64,000 nucleotides of DNA from Aquimarina mytili (GTDB lineage Bacteria; Bacteroidota; Bacteroidia; Flavobacteriales; Flavobacteriaceae), in contig NZ_JAERQJ010000003.1 of the NCBI RefSeq assembly GCF_016735115.1, positions 310,001-374,000 on the forward strand, written 5' to 3'. Positions 36,480-46,106 of the stretch are shown in pieces; within the stretch, counting starts at the first letter, position 1; each line of letters starts with the position of its first letter. The translations under genes and the position numbers were made by a program. A model generated the notes under the pieces. The model saw only the letters and a list, made by a program, of their open reading frames with translations. It ran no database searches and was not told the DNA's origin.

Positions 36480-36487
36480 TTATCGAG

Positions 36488-37201
36488 TTATTTTAAACGG
36501 TGTAAATACATATTAACTACATTCTCTAATCCAAGATAAATCGATTCACTTATCAAAGCATGTCCAATTGAAACCTCAAGTAATCCTGGAATATTTTCTT
36601 TAAAAAATTGAATATTATCCAAAGATAAATCATGCCCCGCATTGACACCTAATCCCATATCGATTGCCAACTGGGCGCAATCTGCATAGGGTTGAATAGA
36701 TTTTTTATTCCCCTTAGCAAACTCTGAAGCAAACTCCTCGGTATATAACTCGATTCGATCTGTACCTGTTTGTGCAGCTCCTTCAATTACCTCAAGAACT
36801 GGATCAACAAAAATCGAAGTTCTGATATTGTTTTGCTTAAATTCAGAAATCACTTCTTTCAAAAAACCTTTATGTTTTCTTGTATCCCATCCTGCATTAC
36901 TAGTAATTGCATCTTCGGCATCCGGAACCAAAGTAACCTGTGTTGGTTTTACTGCCAATACCAATTCTATAAATTTAGGAATTGGGTTCCCTTCAATATT
37001 ATACTCTGTCTGCACTATTGATTTTAGATCATAGGCATCCTGATATCTAATATGTCTCTCGTCTGGTCTTGGGTGTATTGTTATGCCTTGACCTCCAAAA
37101 CTCTCGATATCTTCTGCAACCTTAAGCAAATTAGGGGTATTACCTCCTCTGGAATTTCGTAGTGTAGCAATTTTATTAATGTTAACACTTAACTTTGTCA
37201 T
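36488..37201 (-). CDS. pdxJ: Pyridoxine 5'-phosphate synthase PdxJ
   Basis: A 237-aa TIM-barrel enzyme. KLSVNINKIATLRNSRGGNTPNLLKVAEDIESFGGQGITIHPRPDERHI is diagnostic. It condenses 3-amino-1-hydroxyacetone phosphate with deoxyxylulose phosphate to make pyridoxine 5'-phosphate. NAGHDLSLDN and EVSIGHALI are the later loops. It is the first gene of a pair with the alpha/beta hydrolase and divergent from the CBS-domain gene. This neighbourhood is conserved in flavobacteria. Confidence 0.97.
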   Translation of the reverse strand: MTKLSVNINKIATLRNSRGGNTPNLLKVAEDIESFGGQGITIHPRPDERHIRYQDAYDLKSIVQTEYNIEGNPIPKFIELVLAVKPTQVTLVPDAEDAITSNAGWDTRKHKGFLKEVISEFKQNNIRTSIFVDPVLEVIEGAAQTGTDRIELYTEEFASEFAKGNKKSIQPYADCAQLAIDMGLGVNAGHDLSLDNIQFFKENIPGLLEVSIGHALISESIYLGLENVVNMYLHRLK

Positions 37202-37302
37202 GATTTTTGATGTCTTTAACTAAAAAAGCAAAAATACAAAGTTGAGAACGCCTTGATTGTATATTTTTTGATTATTTTGCATAACATAGCTTCTAAAACA
37301 TC

Positions 37303-37959
37303 ATGAAGACAAACTTATATATCGTTAACGAAATTGCACCGCTCGAGATAACCACTAAGGTTACCGATGCGCAATTGCTTTTTAATGAGCTTACATACAC
37401 TCATTTCCCTGTTATAAAAGATAATACTTACTTAGGTTGCATTTCTGAAGCCGACATTAGGTGTTTTGAAACAGATAAAACTTTAACCGCATATCAATAC
37501 GCTCTAGAAGGTTTTTTTGTTAGAAAAGACAATAACTGGATCGATATTTTGGAATCTTTTGCTCAAAATCGATCTAATATAATGCCCGTTTTAGATGACA
37601 ATAATAATTATCTTGGTTTTTTTGAACTGGGAGACATTATGAACCTTTTTAATGAAACCCCATTTCTTAGCGAACCGGGAAATATTTTAATAGTAGAAAA
37701 AGGAGTCCTAGACTATTCTTTTAGCGAAATTTCTCAAATTGTTGAATCTAACAATGCAAGAGTATTAGGGTTATTTATTTCGAATATGGAAAACGATGTA
37801 GCCCAAATAACTATTAAAATTAGTGATAGCGATATTAATAATATTGTGCAAACTTTTAGGAGATATAGCTACAATATAATATCCAAACATCAGGAAGATT
37901 CATTTTTAACAAACCTAAAAGAAAGGTCTCAATATCTAGAAAAATATCTCAATATATAA
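37303..37959 (+). CDS. CBS-domain protein
   Basis: A 218-aa cytoplasmic protein. Two CBS motifs occupy residues about 1-125 (FNELTYTHFPVIKDNTYLGCISEADI and ILESFAQNRSNIMPVLDDNNNYLGFFELGDIM), followed by an ACT-like C-terminal region (about 130-195). CBS pairs sense adenine nucleotides. It lies 33 nt upstream of nadK, suggesting control of NAD(P) metabolism, which is an inference. It is divergent from pdxJ. Confidence 0.88.
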   Translation: MKTNLYIVNEIAPLEITTKVTDAQLLFNELTYTHFPVIKDNTYLGCISEADIRCFETDKTLTAYQYALEGFFVRKDNNWIDILESFAQNRSNIMPVLDDNNNYLGFFELGDIMNLFNETPFLSEPGNILIVEKGVLDYSFSEISQIVESNNARVLGLFISNMENDVAQITIKISDSDINNIVQTFRRYSYNIISKHQEDSFLTNLKERSQYLEKYLNI

Positions 37960-37992
37960 ACAAAGGGGTTCAACTAACACAATCAAATTGCA

Positions 37993-38877
37993 ATGAAGAT
38001 CGGTATATATGGCCAGTTCTACCATAAAAATTCTGGGATTTACATCCAGCAACTTCTAGAAAACCTAGATAAAAATGGTGTAGAGGTAGTTATCGAAAAG
38101 AACTTTTTGGAATTAATCAATCTTCATGATGATATTGACAAGTCATATTCGCATTTTAGTACTTTCGAAGAATTAGACACCTCTTACGATCTTTTTTTTA
38201 GTATTGGTGGAGACGGTACTATCTTAAGAACTATTACATATGTAAGAGATTTAGGGATACCAATTGCTGGTATCAATACTGGTAGACTTGGTTTTTTAGC
38301 AACGATCCAAAAAGAAGAAATCCAGGATAGTATTGATTTAATATTAAACAAAAAGTTTTACACCTCATCCAGAAGCTTAGTAACTATTGAAACCATACCA
38401 AAAAATAAAGAATTCGGAGTCTTGAATTTTGCGATGAATGAAATTGCCGTAAGTAGACGAAATACCACATCGATGATTACAGTACACACCAGTCTTAACA
38501 ATGAGTTTCTCAATTCATATTGGGCTGACGGATTAATTGTATCGACACCAACAGGCTCTACTGGATACTCATTAAGCTGCGGCGGACCTGTAATAATGCC
38601 TGAAGCAGAGAGCATGGTTCTTACGCCAATTGCCCCACATAATCTTAATGCAAGGCCCCTTGTTATACCAGATGATCAGGAAATCAAATTGCAAGTTTCT
38701 GGAAGAGAAGACACTTATTTGGTATCTTTAGATTCTAGAGTCCACACCTTGCCAAATGAAACAACTGTAATTATAAAAAAAGCTCCATTTAAAATCAATA
38801 TGGTAGTATTGCAGGACGATAGTTTCCTAAAAACACTACGTAAAAAGATGCTTTGGGGAGAAGATAAACGCAATTAA
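37993..38877 (+). CDS. nadK: NAD kinase
   Basis: A 294-aa enzyme phosphorylating NAD+ to NADP+. The conserved GGDGT motif (FFSIGGDGTILRTITYV) and GINTGRLGFLATI, plus the C-terminal TPTGSTGYSLSCGGPVIMPEAESMVLTPIAPHNLNARPLV, are diagnostic. Length is normal. It follows the CBS-domain gene by 33 nt and precedes the DUF6089 gene by 100 nt, in which a separate promoter is seen. Confidence 0.97.
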   Translation: MKIGIYGQFYHKNSGIYIQQLLENLDKNGVEVVIEKNFLELINLHDDIDKSYSHFSTFEELDTSYDLFFSIGGDGTILRTITYVRDLGIPIAGINTGRLGFLATIQKEEIQDSIDLILNKKFYTSSRSLVTIETIPKNKEFGVLNFAMNEIAVSRRNTTSMITVHTSLNNEFLNSYWADGLIVSTPTGSTGYSLSCGGPVIMPEAESMVLTPIAPHNLNARPLVIPDDQEIKLQVSGREDTYLVSLDSRVHTLPNETTVIIKKAPFKINMVVLQDDSFLKTLRKKMLWGEDKRN

Positions 38878-38931
38878 ACAATAAAATCTACTAAAAAGTG
38901 TTTTTAAATTCATACTATTTTACTCAAATTC

Positions 38932-38960
38932 TTGTGTACTAAAGTTAATTGTTATATTTG
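38932..38960 (+). promoter_or_regulatory. Promoter of the DUF6089-uppS-bamA cluster
   Basis: TTG at 38932-38934, 18 nt, then TATATTTG at 38953-38960, a full match to the Bacteroidota -33/-7 pattern. The start codon is 17 nt downstream. Confidence 0.65.
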
Positions 38961-38977
38961 CAAACTTTTGAAAATCT

Positions 38978-39655
38978 ATGAGATACTTAGCATCATTTGT
39001 AATTGTTCTGTTTTTTGTACAATCTATCACGTCGCAAACCTATGAAGTTGGTTTGATGGCAGGAGGATCTAACTATATAGGAGACGTAGGGTCAACCCTC
39101 TATATTGCTCCTAATGACATAGCGCTTGGCGCCATTGCAAAATGGAACCGTAGTAAGCGCCATGCTTTTAGAGCTTCGTTTTTGTATGCAGAACTTAATG
39201 CAGATGATAGCAAAGGAGATGATAGAAGAAAAGAGAGAGGATTTAGCTTTAATAATTCTGTAAAAGAATTATCATTAGGGATGGAATTTAATTTCTGGGA
39301 TTGGTATCTGTATGATGGAAAACCCCAGTTTACTCCTTATCTTTATAGTGGAATTACTGCATTTAACCATGGCGCATTAGCTTTAGATGCAAATAATGAA
39401 CTGGACGCCTATAGTGATAAGTGGAATTTTGCAATCCCTATGGTTGTAGGAATTAAAAAAACATTAGGTAGAGATTTTGTAATAGGTGCCGAAATTGGCG
39501 CTCGATATACATTTACCGATAACCTAGATGGCAGTAATCCTGATGATAGATTTGGAACAGGATTTGGTAATTTAAACAACAATGACTGGTATGTATTTAC
39601 AGGTATAACATTATCATATACCTGGGGTAGAATACCGTGTGATTGTACATTTTAA
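38978..39655 (+). CDS. DUF6089 family outer-membrane-type protein
   Basis: A 225-aa protein with a signal peptide (RYLASFVIVLFFVQSITSQ) and a beta-strand-rich barrel-like body, starting TYEVGLMAGGSNYIGDVGS and ending TLSYTWGRIPCDCTF. DUF6089 proteins occur next to uppS and bamA across Bacteroidota. The role is unknown; an outer-membrane protein linked to envelope assembly is inferred from this conserved position. The stop is 2 nt before the uppS start. Confidence 0.88.
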   Translation: MRYLASFVIVLFFVQSITSQTYEVGLMAGGSNYIGDVGSTLYIAPNDIALGAIAKWNRSKRHAFRASFLYAELNADDSKGDDRRKERGFSFNNSVKELSLGMEFNFWDWYLYDGKPQFTPYLYSGITAFNHGALALDANNELDAYSDKWNFAIPMVVGIKKTLGRDFVIGAEIGARYTFTDNLDGSNPDDRFGTGFGNLNNNDWYVFTGITLSYTWGRIPCDCTF

Positions 39656-39657
39656 AA

Positions 39658-40398
39658 ATGATTGACAAAAAACAATTAAACTCTAATAATATCCCTGAAC
39701 ATGTTGCCATAATAATGGATGGCAACGGTCGATGGGCCAAAAAGAAAGGTCTTTTTAGAGCTGCTGGTCACGAAAAAGGGACAAAAGCAGTACGCGAAGC
39801 CGTAGAAGGCAGTGCCGAAATAGGAATAAAATATCTTACTCTTTATGCGTTCTCAACCGAGAACTGGAATAGGCCAAAACTTGAGGTAGACACCTTAATG
39901 AAACTTTTAGTAAGTTCGCTGAAAAAAGAAATCAAAACTCTTCAAGACAATAATATCCAACTTAACGCTATTGGCAACTTGCAAAATTTACCAAAAAAAG
40001 CGAGAGTAGAACTTATGGAAGTTATTGAAAAGACTAAGTCTAATGACCATATGGTGCTTACTCTTGCATTAAGTTATGGAAGTCGAGAAGAACTCATAAA
40101 AACTATCGAAGAAATAAGTATTAAAGTTAAAAATGGTGTAATTTCGCCACATCTTATAAATGAAGCAGTCATTAATGAGCATTTGTACACTAAAAACCTG
40201 CCAGATGTTGACTTATTAATACGTACTAGTGGAGAACAACGTATTAGTAATTTTTTACTATGGCAGATTGCGTACGCAGAATTATATTTTACAGAAATTT
40301 TATGGCCAGATTTCAAAAGAACAGATTTATTTGAAGCCATATTGAATTATCAAAAAAGAGAAAGAAGATTTGGAAAAACTAGTGAGCAGCTCAGTTAA
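39658..40398 (+). CDS. uppS: Isoprenyl transferase (undecaprenyl diphosphate synthase)
   Basis: A 246-aa cis-prenyltransferase. VAIIMDGNGRWAKKKGLFRAAGHEKG is the family signature with the catalytic Asp, followed by LYAFSTENWNRP and the C-terminal DLLIRTSGEQRISNFLLWQIAYAELYF. It condenses isopentenyl diphosphates into the C55 carrier used for peptidoglycan. ATG 39658 was chosen over the upstream TTG because it is 2 nt after the DUF6089 stop and fits the family start. bamA follows 4 nt later. Confidence 0.96.
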   Translation: MIDKKQLNSNNIPEHVAIIMDGNGRWAKKKGLFRAAGHEKGTKAVREAVEGSAEIGIKYLTLYAFSTENWNRPKLEVDTLMKLLVSSLKKEIKTLQDNNIQLNAIGNLQNLPKKARVELMEVIEKTKSNDHMVLTLALSYGSREELIKTIEEISIKVKNGVISPHLINEAVINEHLYTKNLPDVDLLIRTSGEQRISNFLLWQIAYAELYFTEILWPDFKRTDLFEAILNYQKRERRFGKTSEQLS

Positions 40399-40402
40399 AG
40401 GA

Positions 40403-43039
40403 ATGATAAAAAAATTACCTATAACGTATTTTACGTTACTTGCCTTATTATTACACTCAATATCACTTACAGCGCAAAATGTACCTGGTGCAAACGGTAA
40501 AGAGTATGTTATCGGAAAAATTAAGGTTACCGGTACTACCAGTTATAATGAAAACACCGTAATTACATTCACAGGTCTGAAAAAAGGAGAGCGTATATTT
40601 CTTCCGGGAGATAAAATAAGTAAGGTGATCAAAAAATTATGGGATCTTGAATTATTTAGTGACATTAACTTCTATATCACAAAAGTCGAAGGAGATGTCG
40701 CCGACATAGAAATTAACATCCAGGAAGTTCCCGAATTAAATGAAGCTCGTATTGAAGGAATTAAAAAACGTAAAGCCGAAGAGTTAATTAAAGATAATGG
40801 ATTAACAAAAGGTGCAAAAGTTACCGAAAACCTTATTACAACTACTCGTAACTTCATTACCAATAAATACAAAAAAGAAGGATATTTAAACACCAAAGTA
40901 GCTGTTAATCTAATCCCCGTAAAAGATACCGTAGCCACTAGCAATAAAGTAAACGTATTAGTTCGAATAGATAAAGGCGATCGCGTTAAAGTAGACAACA
41001 TTGTTATATCAGGAAACGAAAAGCTTTCTGATGCTAAGATACGTGGCGCAATGAAAAACACCAAGAAGAAAAAACCTTTAAGATTCTGGAAACGTTCAAA
41101 ATATATTAAAGAAGATTATCTAGAAGACAAAGATAATATCATAACAAAGTACAAAGAAAAAGGATATAGAGATGCTCGAATAACCAAAGATACTTTGATT
41201 GTTGAGGATGATAACAGTGTATCTTTAAACCTTTCGATAGAAGAAGGAAATAGATATTATTTTGGAAACATCACATTTCTTGGAAATAGCGTATATACCG
41301 ATAAACAATTGGCAAGACAGTTAGTAATCAGAAAAGGAGATGTATATAACGGAGTTCTTCTTGAAAAACAAATTTCTGATAACACTAAGCCAGATGCAGA
41401 TGATCTCACCAACTTATACCAAAACAACGGATATTTGTTCTCTTCGATAGATGCTGTAGAAACTAAAGTGTATAATGACACTATCGATTTTGAAGTCAGA
41501 ATACGAGAAGGAAAACTTACCTATTTTGATCATATTTCTGTAACAGGAAATGACAAAACAAATGATCATGTTGTCTATCGAATATTAAGAACAAAACCAG
41601 GTCAGCGATATAGCAAAGATCTTGTTGTAAGAACTGTTCGTGAAATTGGACAGTTAGGCTTTTTTGATCCAGAGCAACTGGAACCACAATTCCAAAATGC
41701 AAACCCGCAGGCAGGAACAATTGACATTAATTATCCTGTAGTAGAAAAGGGATCCAGTCAAATTGAGCTTCAAGGTGGTTTTGGAGGCGGTGGTTTTGTA
41801 GGAACACTTGGATTAGCGTTCAATAACTTTTCTATACGTAATATTTTTAATGGAGAATCCTACAGCCCATTACCAATGGGAGATGGCCAAACTCTTAGAA
41901 TTAGAGCTCAAGCAAGTAGATCTTTTCAAACGTATAGCCTTTCATTTGTTGAACCTTGGTTAGGTGGAAAAAGACCATATCAATTATCAACCTCATTCTC
42001 GCATTCGGTAAATTTCTTATTCACGGGTAGAAATCAAGTAGATAGAAACAGTAAATTTCTTATTACAGGTGGATCTATAGGTATTGCCAAAAGGCTAAAT
42101 TGGCCAGATAACTATTTTACCTTGTCTCAGGCAGTAAGTTTAAGACATTATAATCTTAAAAATTATACCACTCGATTATTTACATTTGGTAATGGATCAT
42201 CAAATGATTTAGCATATACTATTGGATTAAGTAGAAATAACACTACTGTAAACCCTATTTTCCCTGTTGGTGGTTCAGAATTTAACATTATAGCCAAATT
42301 ATCACTACCCTACTCGCTTTTTGATGGTGTAGATTACAGCTCATTGGCAGAAGAAAGAGATGCACTTGAGGCAGAACAAGATGCTCTACGTACCAGCACA
42401 GACACTAGTGCTCCTATACAGTTTGCAGAAAATCAAGAACGAATAGGAGAAATTGACCAAGAGCGTTTTAAGTGGTTAGAATATTATAAATTGAAATTTG
42501 ATGGTACTTGGTATACTAGCCTTTTTAATATTGGAAAAAAACCATTAGTTTTAAAAACAAGTGCAGAATATGGTTTTTTAGGAGCATATAATGGAGACAG
42601 AGGAAACATCCCATTTGAAAGATACTTCTTAGGAGGTGTTGCGTTGGGAGCTACTGCCTTAGATGGTCGTGAACTAATTGCTTTAAGAGGGTATCCTGAT
42701 CAGCAGCTTCTACCTCAAAGTAGAGCTAACAATCAGACTTTTGATGCCGATGGGGCAACAATTTATAACAAATATTCGTTAGAGCTTCGTTATCCTATAA
42801 CATTAAAACCTGCAGCATCGATTTATATGCTCACATTCTTAGAGGGTGGTGCATCATATGACAGCTTTAGAGATTTTAATCCTTTTCAATTAAATCGTTC
42901 AGCTGGAGCAGGTTTACGTATATTTATGCCAGCGTTTGGATTGCTTGGTATAGATTTTGGATATGGGTTTGATCCAATTCCTGGTTCTAATCAGCCACAC
43001 GGTTGGGAAACTCACTTTATTATAGGGCAACAGTTTTAG
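40403..43039 (+). CDS. bamA: Outer-membrane protein assembly factor BamA
   Basis: An 878-aa Omp85 protein. The signal peptide (IKKLPITYFTLLALLLHSISLTAQ) is followed by a POTRA series with repeated G-(N/T)-(x)n-Y pattern (IGKIKVTGTTSYNENTVITFTGL, VDNIVISGNEKLSDAKIRGAM, FGNITFLGNSVYTDKQLARQL, FDHISVTGNDKTNDHVVYRIL), then a beta-barrel ending FIIGQQF. It inserts barrel proteins into the outer membrane. The ATG at 40403 is preferred over TTG 40370 as it opens the signal peptide. The Skp-like genes follow. Confidence 0.96.
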   Translation: MIKKLPITYFTLLALLLHSISLTAQNVPGANGKEYVIGKIKVTGTTSYNENTVITFTGLKKGERIFLPGDKISKVIKKLWDLELFSDINFYITKVEGDVADIEINIQEVPELNEARIEGIKKRKAEELIKDNGLTKGAKVTENLITTTRNFITNKYKKEGYLNTKVAVNLIPVKDTVATSNKVNVLVRIDKGDRVKVDNIVISGNEKLSDAKIRGAMKNTKKKKPLRFWKRSKYIKEDYLEDKDNIITKYKEKGYRDARITKDTLIVEDDNSVSLNLSIEEGNRYYFGNITFLGNSVYTDKQLARQLVIRKGDVYNGVLLEKQISDNTKPDADDLTNLYQNNGYLFSSIDAVETKVYNDTIDFEVRIREGKLTYFDHISVTGNDKTNDHVVYRILRTKPGQRYSKDLVVRTVREIGQLGFFDPEQLEPQFQNANPQAGTIDINYPVVEKGSSQIELQGGFGGGGFVGTLGLAFNNFSIRNIFNGESYSPLPMGDGQTLRIRAQASRSFQTYSLSFVEPWLGGKRPYQLSTSFSHSVNFLFTGRNQVDRNSKFLITGGSIGIAKRLNWPDNYFTLSQAVSLRHYNLKNYTTRLFTFGNGSSNDLAYTIGLSRNNTTVNPIFPVGGSEFNIIAKLSLPYSLFDGVDYSSLAEERDALEAEQDALRTSTDTSAPIQFAENQERIGEIDQERFKWLEYYKLKFDGTWYTSLFNIGKKPLVLKTSAEYGFLGAYNGDRGNIPFERYFLGGVALGATALDGRELIALRGYPDQQLLPQSRANNQTFDADGATIYNKYSLELRYPITLKPAASIYMLTFLEGGASYDSFRDFNPFQLNRSAGAGLRIFMPAFGLLGIDFGYGFDPIPGSNQPHGWETHFIIGQQF

Positions 43040-43073
43040 TTTTGGCACGATTATTTCAATATATACACAAATT

Positions 43074-43937
43074 ATGAAAACAAAGGGTCTTTTATTAGTT
43101 GCAACAATGAGTTGTCTGTTCTTTACTAATGTAATGCATGCACAAAAAGGTATAAGAATCGGCTACATAGATATGGGTTATATTTTGGAAAATGTTCCAG
43201 AATATAATGAAGCATCTGCAGAACTTGAAACTAAAGTTCAAAAATGGAAAGTAGAAATTGAAGCAGAGCTAAAAAATGTTGAAGAAATGCGAAAAGACCT
43301 TAACAATGAAAGGGTTTTGCTTACCAAAGAATTAATAGAAGAAAGAGAAGAGGATATTGTTTTTAAAGAAAAAGAAATCTTAGAATACCAACAAAAGAGA
43401 TTTGGCCCAAATGGAGATTTATTTATCCAAAAAAAGCGACTGGTACAGCCTGTGCAGGATCAAGTTTTTGTAGCGGTTCAAGAAATTGCAAAAAACAAGA
43501 AATATGATTTTGTTTTTGATAAATCTGCTGATCTTGTAATGTTATATTCGGCAGACAGGCATGATATAAGTGATCAAGTATTATTAAGAATAAACAGAGC
43601 CTCAAAAAGAAAACAGCTTAACAGTAAAAAAGAAAAAAAATCTTTAGTTAGAGCCGAAAAAAGAAATGCAGAACAAGAAAAAGAAGTATCTGACAGAGAT
43701 AGAGCGGCTCAAGAAAGACTATCAGAAAGAGAAAAGCTTCTCGAACAACGAAAAGCAGAGAGAGATTCTATACGTGCTGCTAAGAAAAAAGATTTTGAAG
43801 AAAGAAGAGCTAAATTATTAGAGCTACAAAAAAGAAAAAAAGACTCTATTAATATGCTTAAAGCTCAAAGAGAAAAGTTAAAACAAAATGAAAATCCATC
43901 AAATTCTGATAACGGAAGTGAAGATGATGGTAATTAG
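43074..43937 (+). CDS. OmpH/Skp-family periplasmic chaperone, long form
   Basis: A 287-aa protein with a signal peptide (KTKGLLLVATMSCLFFTNVMHAQ). Residues 24-180 are Skp/OmpH-like (KGIRIGYIDMGYILENVPEYNEASAELETKVQKWKVEIEAELKNVE, ending KNKKYDFVFDKSADLVMLYS). Residues about 185-287 form a highly charged coiled-coil extension, longer than usual Skp. It carries unfolded outer-membrane proteins to BamA, encoded 34 nt upstream. Next gene is a shorter paralogue. Confidence 0.92.
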   Translation: MKTKGLLLVATMSCLFFTNVMHAQKGIRIGYIDMGYILENVPEYNEASAELETKVQKWKVEIEAELKNVEEMRKDLNNERVLLTKELIEEREEDIVFKEKEILEYQQKRFGPNGDLFIQKKRLVQPVQDQVFVAVQEIAKNKKYDFVFDKSADLVMLYSADRHDISDQVLLRINRASKRKQLNSKKEKKSLVRAEKRNAEQEKEVSDRDRAAQERLSEREKLLEQRKAERDSIRAAKKKDFEERRAKLLELQKRKKDSINMLKAQREKLKQNENPSNSDNGSEDDGN

Positions 43938-43982
43938 AATATCAATTTTTAAATTTATAACACTATTTAATATTACTTACAA

Positions 43983-44492
43983 ATGAAACAATTTAGAACA
44001 TTACTAGTAGCTTTAGCACTTACTATAGGAACATCAGGTTTTGTAAATGCACAATCCAAAGTAGCACATATTGCATCGCAAGAACTTGTAGAATCAATGC
44101 CAGCTTATAAAGCTGCTAAAAGCGAAATAGAAAAGCTAAATAAAACGTATGATGCAGAGATTAGAAACATGGTATTAGAACTGCAAACTACAATGAAAAA
44201 ATACCAGGCTGAAGCTCCTACTAAGACTGAAGAAGAAAATGCAAAAAGAGCACAAGAAGTTCAGGCTACAGAAAAAAGTATTACCGATTACAGACAAAAT
44301 GCGCTTCAGGATCTTCAGAAAAAAGAAATTGAGTTAATGAAACCTATTTACGAAAAAGCACGTACTTCTATTCAAAAGGTTGCCAGAGCACAAGGTTTCC
44401 AATATGTTCTAGATTCTACAACAGGAACCGGAGTAATCATGGCAGACGGTAAAGACCTTATGGCTGATGTAAAGAAAGATTTAGGGATTTAA
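43983..44492 (+). CDS. OmpH/Skp-family periplasmic chaperone, short form
   Basis: A 169-aa protein of standard Skp length with a signal peptide (KQFRTLLVALALTIGTSGFVNAQ). The body (SKVAHIASQELVESMPAYKAAKSEIEKLNKTYDAEIRNM, then RAQGFQYVLDSTTGTGVIMADGKDL) is typical. It follows the long paralogue by 45 nt and is closed by the hairpin at 44521. It probably shares the BamA-feeding role. Confidence 0.93.
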   Translation: MKQFRTLLVALALTIGTSGFVNAQSKVAHIASQELVESMPAYKAAKSEIEKLNKTYDAEIRNMVLELQTTMKKYQAEAPTKTEEENAKRAQEVQATEKSITDYRQNALQDLQKKEIELMKPIYEKARTSIQKVARAQGFQYVLDSTTGTGVIMADGKDLMADVKKDLGI

Positions 44493-44520
44493 TTTTACAC
44501 ACCTAAACTTAAAAAATAAA

Positions 44521-44556
44521 AAAACAGTAAGAATTATCTCTTACTGTTTTTTTATT
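44521..44556 (+). terminator. Intrinsic terminator after the ompH pair
   Basis: A 12-bp stem AAAACAGTAAGA / TCTTACTGTTTT with a 6-nt loop (44521-44550) followed by TTTA. TATTTTTG at 44553-44560, just behind it, may be the murI -7 element. Confidence 0.8.
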
Positions 44557-44570
44557 TTTGAAATCTAATT

Positions 44571-45359
44571 ATGCAACATCAGGCAATAGGTATATTTGAT
44601 TCTGGAATTGGAGGCACTTCTATATGGAAAGAAATTTCTTTAGCATTGCCTAAAGAAAACACAATCTATCTGGCGGATAGTAAAAATGCTCCATATGGCA
44701 AAAGAAGCAAAGACGAGATCATAGCATTAAGTATAAAAAATACAGAAAAGCTTCTTGATCTTAACTGTAAAATTATCGTTGTTGCTTGTAATACTGCAAC
44801 TACAAATGCCATAAAAATACTTCGTTCTTCTTATGATGTACCATTTATAGGCATAGAACCTGCAATAAAGCCTGCGGCTATTCAAACTAAAACGAAAAAA
44901 GTTGGAGTTCTGGCTACAAAAGGCACTTTATCTAGTGAATTATTTGCTAAAACTTCGGATCTGCATGCCAATGATATTGAAGTTATCGAAGTTGTTGGAA
45001 CGGGCTTAGTAGAACTTATTGAGGATGGTAAAATCGATAGTCCAGAAATGTACACCTTACTAACTTCATACATTACCCCAATGATAAAAAAAAATATAGA
45101 TCATTTGGTTTTAGGATGCACTCACTATCCTTATCTTATTCCAAGTATAAAAAAAATACTCCCAGATAACGTTACAATAATTGATTCTGGAGAAGCTGTA
45201 GCAAGACAAACTAAAGCTGTACTTAAAACCAATAACCTTCTAAACAATACCCTCGAAACAGGAACACATACTTTTTACACAAACCACGATATTGAAATAC
45301 TAAAAAGCATTCTTAAACACAACAACTCTTCTTTACATATTCGTCGTCTAACTTTTTAA
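44571..45359 (+). CDS. murI: Glutamate racemase MurI
   Basis: A 262-aa cofactor-independent racemase. GIFDSGIGGTSI near the N-terminus, VVACNTATTNA with Cys73 and LVLGCTHYPYLIP with Cys183 give the two catalytic cysteines. It makes D-glutamate for peptidoglycan. It follows the ompH genes after a terminator and is convergent with the LytTR regulator (15 nt apart). Confidence 0.96.
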   Translation: MQHQAIGIFDSGIGGTSIWKEISLALPKENTIYLADSKNAPYGKRSKDEIIALSIKNTEKLLDLNCKIIVVACNTATTNAIKILRSSYDVPFIGIEPAIKPAAIQTKTKKVGVLATKGTLSSELFAKTSDLHANDIEVIEVVGTGLVELIEDGKIDSPEMYTLLTSYITPMIKKNIDHLVLGCTHYPYLIPSIKKILPDNVTIIDSGEAVARQTKAVLKTNNLLNNTLETGTHTFYTNHDIEILKSILKHNNSSLHIRRLTF

Positions 45360-45374
45360 AAAAAATCTAGTCCC

Positions 45375-46106
45375 TTACTTAAAATAATCCAACAACATCC
45401 CTTTTTTGGAAGAGGACACCGCTAATTCCTTACCCGAAGATAACACAACACTCCCCCCTTTTCCTTTTCGATAACGAGTGATTTTACTCACATTTACCAA
45501 ATAACTTTTGTGTATTCGGGCAAAACCCTGAATGGCCAGAGATTCTTCAAAATACTTAAGTGTTTTACTTACCAACTTTTGCCCTTTATCCAAATAAATT
45601 TTTGTATAGTTATCGTCGGCTTCACAATAGAGTATGTCTTCAATTTTTAGCACTTCAAAACCATCTTGCTGTGGGATGGTAATTTTACCTTCAACAGTTG
45701 TAACTTTAGGCACCAAAACCTGATCTTGCAATGCTCTTTCTCGTTGTTTTATATGACCTACATGATCCACGGCTTTGATAAGGTTGTCAATAGCAATTGG
45801 TTTTAATAGATAATAGGTCGCTTGCGCATTGAGAGCATCAACCGCATAATGATCATACGCCGTCACAAAAACAATTTCAAATGTTCGATCTGGTACTTGT
45901 TCTAGCAAATCAAAAGCATTTCCATAAGGCATTTCTACATCAAGAAATAACACATCTGGTGTGTTAGACTCTAATAGCACTAACGTTTCTTGTACACTCG
46001 CAGCTTCTCCTAAGATGGTAACCGAAGGACAATATTTTGTTAGATAATTTCTTAAAATGGCTCTACTATTTGCTTCGTCATCTACTATAATAGAAGTTAA
46101 ATTCAT
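45375..46106 (-). CDS. LytTR-family response regulator
   Basis: A 243-aa two-domain protein. The receiver (residues 1-120) has acidic Asp9/Asp10, phospho-acceptor Asp56 in DVLFLDVEMP, Thr in FVTAY and Lys in LLKPI. The C-terminal LytTR DNA-binding domain (about 140-243) contains YCEADDNYTKIYLDKGQ and FARIHKSYLVNVSKI. It binds promoter direct repeats as a dimer when phosphorylated. Its start overlaps the histidine kinase stop by 4 nt, so the two form one operon. Confidence 0.95.
   Translation of the reverse strand: MNLTSIIVDDEANSRAILRNYLTKYCPSVTILGEAASVQETLVLLESNTPDVLFLDVEMPYGNAFDLLEQVPDRTFEIVFVTAYDHYAVDALNAQATYYLLKPIAIDNLIKAVDHVGHIKQRERALQDQVLVPKVTTVEGKITIPQQDGFEVLKIEDILYCEADDNYTKIYLDKGQKLVSKTLKYFEESLAIQGFARIHKSYLVNVSKITRYRKGKGGSVVLSSGKELAVSSSKKGMLLDYFK

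Noticed and set aside
43074..44492. Adjacent ompH paralogues considered as a recent duplication of interest
   Set aside because: A pair of Skp-like genes after bamA is a standard Bacteroidota arrangement.
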